A DNA stretch of 64,000 nt from Kineococcus endophyticus (GTDB lineage: Bacteria > Actinomycetota > Actinomycetes > Actinomycetales > Kineococcaceae): the NCBI RefSeq assembly GCF_040796495.1, contig NZ_JBFNQN010000005.1, positions 186,001 through 250,000 on the forward strand. Direction: 5' to 3'. Positions within the stretch are counted from its first letter, which is position 1. Every line of letters starts with the position of its first letter. Made by a program: the position numbers and the translations under genes. Of this stretch, positions 60,246 through 64,000 are shown one piece after another. Under the pieces are notes generated by a model. It saw only the letters and a list, made by a program, of their open reading frames with translations. It searched no databases and was not told the origin of the DNA.

Positions 60246-61579
60246 CAACCTTCGAGGCCGAGCTGCTGGGCCTGCTTCTGGACGTCCTGGTCGTAGAGCT
60301 TGGCCGCGTCGGTGGCCGGGGTGATGCCCGAGCCCACCTCGACGCAGATCTGCTCCAGGTTCGGCCCCTTGACCGGGGAGAGGAACTCCAGCGCCGGGGA
60401 CTGCTTGTCCGCGTCGAAGTAGGCCTGCACGTCCTTGGTCACCTGCGGCACGTCCGAGGGCAGCGTGCAGCCCTCGACGAGGTAAGGGCCGGTGGGCGGG
60501 CTGGCCTGGCTCTGCGCGTCGCAGCCGGCCGGGCTGGCGATGAAGGCCAGCAGCTTCTTGGAGGCCTCGAGCTTGGCGTCCTTGGTGGTGTTGGGGATGT
60601 AGACCCCGTTGGGGAACCACGCCGTCAGGCCGTTGGTGGCGGCGTCGGTGCCGGGCAGGGCGAAGAACCCGACGTCGTTCACCTTGTCGGGGGCGGCCTG
60701 GGCCAGCGTGGTGATGTTGCCGGACAGGATCGGGTACATGGCGCCCTTGCCGTCGGCGAGCAGGCGCATGCCGTCCGGCACCTTGGCCGAGGCGAAGTCG
60801 GCGTTCGCCCAGCCCTTGTCGTGGATCTCCTGCAGGTGCTGGAACCCCGCGAGGGCGACCGGGTCGGTGGCGTCCTTGGCCTTGTTGGCCGTGTAGTCCT
60901 CCGCCCAGTCCGGCTCGGCCGCCGCGATGTTGTGGAAGTCGCCCAGGATGGGCAGCTGGGCGGTCCACGTCTCGCCGTAGGTCTGGATGACGGGGGCGAT
61001 GCCCGCTGCCTTGATCTTGTCGGCCGCGGCGGTGAACTCCGCCCACGTCTGCGGGACCTGGATCCCGAGCTGTTCGAAGACCTTCTTGTTGTACATGACG
61101 CCGCCACCGAACGCGGTGCCGTAGGGCACCCCGTACATGTCCTGACCGACGGACACCTGGGCGTCGTAGCTGTCGTCGACCTTCGCGACGGCGTCGTCGC
61201 CCGTGAGCTTGGTGAGGTTCTTCTCCGGGGCGATCTGCTGGAACAGCGACCCGGAGTTGTAGTCGAAGACGTCGGCCATGCTGCCGGTCTGCAGGCGGGT
61301 CTTGACGAGGTTGTCACCGTCGCCGCCGGCCGGCTTGCCGTCGAGCTTGACGGTGATGCCGGGGTTGGCCTTCTCGAAGGCCGCGACGATCGACTTCGCC
61401 GTGGCCTGCGCCGTCTCGTCGGCGCCGGTGAGCCAGGTGATCGTCGTCCCGTCGCCGGAGGAGTCCGAGGACGAGCCGAGGCTGCCGGCGCTGCAGGCCG
61501 TCAGCGGGGTGAGGGCCAGCGCGACCGCGAAGGCGAGGACGCGCCGCGCGGGCCGGCGTGGGGTGGAGGTGCGTGTCAC
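60242..61579 (-). CDS. Sugar-binding lipoprotein of an ABC importer
   Basis: A 445-residue extracellular solute-binding protein of family 1. The signal peptide ends in the lipobox LTAC (near residue 30), so Cys is lipidated. ITWLTGADETAQATAKSIVA and a conserved NPGITVKLDGKPAGGDG start the mature domain; QVPQTWAEFTAAADKIKAAG and FASAKVPDGMRLLADGKGAM are typical. GTG at 61579 with GAGGAG upstream. First gene of the minus-strand rhamnoside unit; an operator-like box lies about 60 bases upstream. Confidence 0.92.
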   Translation of the reverse strand: MTRTSTPRRPARRVLAFAVALALTPLTACSAGSLGSSSDSSGDGTTITWLTGADETAQATAKSIVAAFEKANPGITVKLDGKPAGGDGDNLVKTRLQTGSMADVFDYNSGSLFQQIAPEKNLTKLTGDDAVAKVDDSYDAQVSVGQDMYGVPYGTAFGGGVMYNKKVFEQLGIQVPQTWAEFTAAADKIKAAGIAPVIQTYGETWTAQLPILGDFHNIAAAEPDWAEDYTANKAKDATDPVALAGFQHLQEIHDKGWANADFASAKVPDGMRLLADGKGAMYPILSGNITTLAQAAPDKVNDVGFFALPGTDAATNGLTAWFPNGVYIPNTTKDAKLEASKKLLAFIASPAGCDAQSQASPPTGPYLVEGCTLPSDVPQVTKDVQAYFDADKQSPALEFLSPVKGPNLEQICVEVGSGITPATDAAKLYDQDVQKQAQQLGLEGW

Positions 61580-61636
61580 GAGTTCGTCTCCTCTTCGAGA
61601 CCACGGACCGGCGTCGGCGCCGGCTCTTGCTCCGCC

Positions 61637-61648
61637 TGACACGATTCA
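61637..61648 (-). promoter_or_regulatory. LacI-like operator box, binding-protein side
   Basis: On the minus strand it reads TGAATCGTGTCA, 58 bases upstream of the binding-protein start. It differs by one base from the box at 61878. Near-palindromic 12-mers of this type suit LacI-family repressors. No regulator gene is in the window. Confidence 0.6.
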
Positions 61649-61877
61649 AAGCGGCAAGCCCGAGTGTGGGGACGACGCCGCACGGAGTCAAGGGTTCCGC
61701 GCGACCTTCGCCGGATCGTTGTCGTCCGCCGCTCCCCCACGGGGGCCGCACGACACGTTCGGACCCGCGCGACGACGTGCGGGACAACGCCTTCCCGACC
61801 ACGCCCACCCCGCATCGAGCACGCCGTGGCCCCCGACGCCTCCCCTCCGGCGCCAGGGTCCCGTCACCCGGCTCTTG

Positions 61878-61889
61878 TGAAACGTGTCA
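61878..61889 (+). promoter_or_regulatory. LacI-like operator box, isomerase side
   Basis: TGAAACGTGTCA on the plus strand overlaps a plausible -35 (TTGTGA, 61875) with TACCGT 18 bases later. It lies 81 bases upstream of the rhamnose isomerase ATG. Repression by binding over the -35 is inferred. Confidence 0.6.
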
Positions 61890-61969
61890 ATGGCGGTCTA
61901 CCGTGACGGCGTCCCCGACGGAGTGGACCCTGGCACGTGCGAGGTCCCAGCGAGCAGGAGCGAACGAGC

Positions 61970-63208
61970 ATGACGACTGCCGAGACGAGCCCGACCTCGA
62001 GCACCCCCGGAACCCGCCGCGAGCGCGCCCTGGCCGCGCTGCGGCAGCAGGCGATCGAGCTGCCCTCGTGGGCGTTCGGCAACTCCGGCACGCGGTTCAA
62101 GGTCTTCGGCACCCCGGGCACCCCCCGCGACCCGTTCGAGAAGGTGAGCGACGCCGCCCAGGTGCACCAGTACACCGGCGTGGCCCCCCGCGTGTCCCTC
62201 CACATCCCCTGGGACCTCGTCGACGACTACGGCAAGCTCGCCGCCCACGCCGCGGACCTGGGCGTGAGCATCGGGATGGTCAACGCCAACCTGTTCCAGC
62301 ACGACGACTACAAGCTCGGTTCCCTCACCCACGCCGACCCGCGGGTGCGCGCCAAGGCCGTGGCCCACCACGCCGAGTGCGTCGAGGTCATGCGCGCCAC
62401 GGGGTCGAAGGAGCTCAAGCTCTGGCTGCCGGACGGCACCAACTACCCCGGCCAGGACGACCTGCGCGAACGGCAGGACCGTCTCGCCGAGTCCCTGCAG
62501 CAGGTCTACGCGCTGCTCGACGAGGACATGCGCCTGGTGCTGGAGTACAAGTTCTTCGAGCCGGCGTTCTACTCCACCGACGTCCCGGACTGGGGCACCT
62601 CCCTGCTGCACTGCCTGGCCCTGGGCGAGCGGGCCAAGGTCGTCCTCGACACCGGCCACCACGCCCCCGGGACGAACATCGAGTTCATCGTCGTGCAGCT
62701 CCTGCGCGCCGGCCGGCTGGGGGCCTTCGACTTCAACTCCCGGTTCTACGCCGACGACGACCTCATGGCCGGGGCCGCGGACCCGTTCCAGCTGTTCCGG
62801 ATCATGCACGAGATCGTCGGTGCGGGGGCCCTGGCGCCGGGGACTCCGTCCGACCCCGGCTGGGACCCGGCCGGGCCGGGCGTCAACTTCATGCTCGACC
62901 AGTGCCACAACGTCGAGGACAAGATCCCCGGCCAGATCCGCTCGGTGACCAACGTGCAGCAGGCGACCGCGAAGGCGCTGCTCGTCGACCGCGACGCCCT
63001 GCGCGCGGCGCAGCACGCCGGCGACGTCCTCGGCGCCCACGACGTCCTCATGGACGCCTACCACACCGACGTTCGCCCGCTCCTGGCCGAACTGCGCGAG
63101 AGCAGCGGACTGGACCCGGACCCGATGGCGGCGTTCAAGGCCTCGGGCTACCTGCAGCGGACCGCGGGCGAGCGGATCGGCGGGACGCAGGCGGGGTGGG
63201 GCGCGTGA
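61970..63208 (+). CDS. rhaI: L-rhamnose isomerase (RhaI type)
   Basis: A 412-residue enzyme converting L-rhamnose to L-rhamnulose. It is the Pseudomonas-type RhaI rather than the E. coli RhaA: it has QAIELPSWAFGNSGTRFKVF near the N-terminus, VSLHIPWDLVDDY, SIGMVNANLFQHDDYKLGSL and the metal-ligand segments VLEYKFFEPAFY, VLDTGHHAPGTN and FDFNSRFYADDDLM. ATG 61970 has AGGAG upstream. It overlaps the aldolase/dehydrogenase start by GTGA. Confidence 0.92.
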   Translation: MTTAETSPTSSTPGTRRERALAALRQQAIELPSWAFGNSGTRFKVFGTPGTPRDPFEKVSDAAQVHQYTGVAPRVSLHIPWDLVDDYGKLAAHAADLGVSIGMVNANLFQHDDYKLGSLTHADPRVRAKAVAHHAECVEVMRATGSKELKLWLPDGTNYPGQDDLRERQDRLAESLQQVYALLDEDMRLVLEYKFFEPAFYSTDVPDWGTSLLHCLALGERAKVVLDTGHHAPGTNIEFIVVQLLRAGRLGAFDFNSRFYADDDLMAGAADPFQLFRIMHEIVGAGALAPGTPSDPGWDPAGPGVNFMLDQCHNVEDKIPGQIRSVTNVQQATAKALLVDRDALRAAQHAGDVLGAHDVLMDAYHTDVRPLLAELRESSGLDPDPMAAFKASGYLQRTAGERIGGTQAGWGA

Positions 63209-64000
63209 GCACTCCCGACCAGACCCCCGCCCCGGTCCGCGAGCTGCTCGAGCGCTCGCACGCCCTGGGCGCGGACCCGCGGTTCACCAACTACGCCGGG
63301 GGGAACACCTCCGCTCAGGGCACCGCGACCGACCCGGTGACCGGGACCGCCGTGGACCTGCTGTGGGTCAAGGGGTCCGGGGGCGACCTCGGCACCCTGA
63401 CGGCCGACGGGCTGGCGGTGCTGCGCCTGGACCGCGTCCGCGCCCTGCGCACGGTGTACCCGGGGGTGGAGCGCGAGGACGAGATGGTCGCCGCCTTCGA
63501 CCACTGCCTGTTCGGCAAGGGCGGCGCCGCCCCCTCGATCGACACGGCCATGCACGCCCTCGTCGACGCCGCCCACGTCGACCACCTGCACCCCGACGCC
63601 GGCATCGCCCTGGCCTGCGCCGCCGACGGCGAGAAGCTCACCGAGCAGGCGTTCGGTGACAAGGTCGTCTGGGTCCCCTGGCGCCGACCCGGGTTCCAGC
63701 TCGGGCTCGACATCGCCGCGGTGAAGGCGCAGAACCCCCAGGCCGTCGGCACCGTCCTGGGTGGCCACGGGATCACCGCCTGGGGCGACACCTCCGCTGA
63801 CGCCGAGGCGAACTCCCGGTGGATCATCGAGACCGCGGAACGCTTCCTCGCCGAGAACTCCGCGCCCGAACCGTTCGGTCCGGTCCTGCCCGGGTACGAA
63901 CCCCTGCCCGTCGAGCAGCGTCGCGCCCGCGCCGCCGCCCTGGCTCCCGTGCTGCGCGGCCTCGCCAGCCGCGACGCGCCGCAGGTGGGGCACTTCACCG
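63205..64000 (+). CDS. rhaD: Bifunctional rhamnulose-1-phosphate aldolase / short-chain dehydrogenase, N-terminal part
   Basis: The first 265 codons are present before the window ends. The class II aldolase domain shows RFTNYAGGNTSAQGT, LLWVKGSGGDLGTL, the zinc motif VDHLHPDAGIAL and LGGHGITAWGD. In this family the C-terminal half is a short-chain dehydrogenase that oxidises lactaldehyde. It would cleave rhamnulose-1-phosphate to DHAP and L-lactaldehyde; the kinase is not visible. GTG 63205 overlaps the isomerase stop. Confidence 0.9.
   Translation, partial: MSTPDQTPAPVRELLERSHALGADPRFTNYAGGNTSAQGTATDPVTGTAVDLLWVKGSGGDLGTLTADGLAVLRLDRVRALRTVYPGVEREDEMVAAFDHCLFGKGGAAPSIDTAMHALVDAAHVDHLHPDAGIALACAADGEKLTEQAFGDKVVWVPWRRPGFQLGLDIAAVKAQNPQAVGTVLGGHGITAWGDTSADAEANSRWIIETAERFLAENSAPEPFGPVLPGYEPLPVEQRRARAAALAPVLRGLASRDAPQVGHFT

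Larger units (their letters stand above)
61580..61969. other. 390-bp divergent promoter region of the rhamnose locus
   Basis: No gene is seen. It carries two near-identical 12-bp boxes in opposite orientation, one near each operon, and a plausible plus-strand promoter. The middle part (about 61700-61860) is GC-rich without clear structure. Confidence 0.65.

Overview
This is a contiguous stretch of a very high-GC actinomycete chromosome. Gene order, frequent GTG starts and many 4-base GTGA/ATGA stop-start overlaps fit an actinobacterium. A Kineococcus-like member of the Kineosporiales is my best guess, but that is inference from general recall and no search was run. Most of the window is ordinary housekeeping chromosome, with metabolic gene sets at both ends and small insertions in between.

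Layout. (1) 1-6.9 kb: left edge with a truncated hydantoinase/oxoprolinase-type gene, an NCS1 permease, an amino-acid permease translationally coupled to a prolyl-aminopeptidase-like hydrolase, a divergent FCD/GntR regulator with a clear palindrome in the shared promoter, and a TspO-like membrane protein. (2) 6.9-13.6 kb: proS, a DUF4081/GNAT acetyltransferase, ispG, rseP-like site-2 protease and dxr, all minus strand; two of these are MEP isoprenoid enzymes. (3) 13.7-19.6 kb: inserted accessory genes: a secreted trypsin-like protease, a gabD-gabT GABA catabolism pair with a divergent PucR regulator, and an FMN/F420-type oxidase. (4) 19.6-25.7 kb: DivIVA-domain protein, rlmN, cdsA, frr, pyrH, tsf, rpsB. 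(5) 26-28.5 kb, plus strand: aminotransferase, DksA-like zinc finger, a repeat-rich spacer, M23 peptidase. (6) 28.5-38.7 kb: FliA/WhiG sigma factor, xerC, a Lsr2 paralogue and an RtcB ligase inserted before dprA-comM-yraN, then DUF2469, rnhB, two signal peptidases and rplS. (7) 38.8-53.3 kb: trmD, rimM, KH protein, rpsP, an amidohydrolase, ffh, glnD, glnB, amtB, ftsY, a small membrane protein and smc. (8) 53.5-56 kb: an MFS exporter wedged between smc and acyP, then a D,D-carboxypeptidase. (9) 56-64 kb: an L-rhamnoside utilisation locus: GH78 rhamnosidase, two ABC permeases, a sugar-binding lipoprotein and divergent rhamnose isomerase plus aldolase/dehydrogenase, with paired 12-bp boxes in the promoter region.

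How genes work together. The core genes cover ribosome synthesis and maturation (rpsB, tsf, frr, rpsP, rimM, trmD, rplS, rlmN), protein targeting and processing (ffh, ftsY, lepB x2, RseP), DNA uptake, recombination and segregation (dprA, comM, xerC, smc, rnhB) and nitrogen sensing (amtB-glnB-glnD). The rhamnose locus imports and processes L-rhamnosides; no ATPase subunit is visible.

I found no CRISPR array, rRNA, tRNA, prophage or insertion sequence, and no convincing new multi-gene system. The features most worth a second look are the glnB-glnD junction (a 21-G tract, a 32-bp G/C palindrome and a stop codon in a hairpin loop, with the glnD 5' end out of frame), the Lsr2/RtcB pocket with its leader hairpin, the paired operator-like boxes in the rhamnose divergent region, and a tandem and inverted repeat cluster before the M23 peptidase gene.
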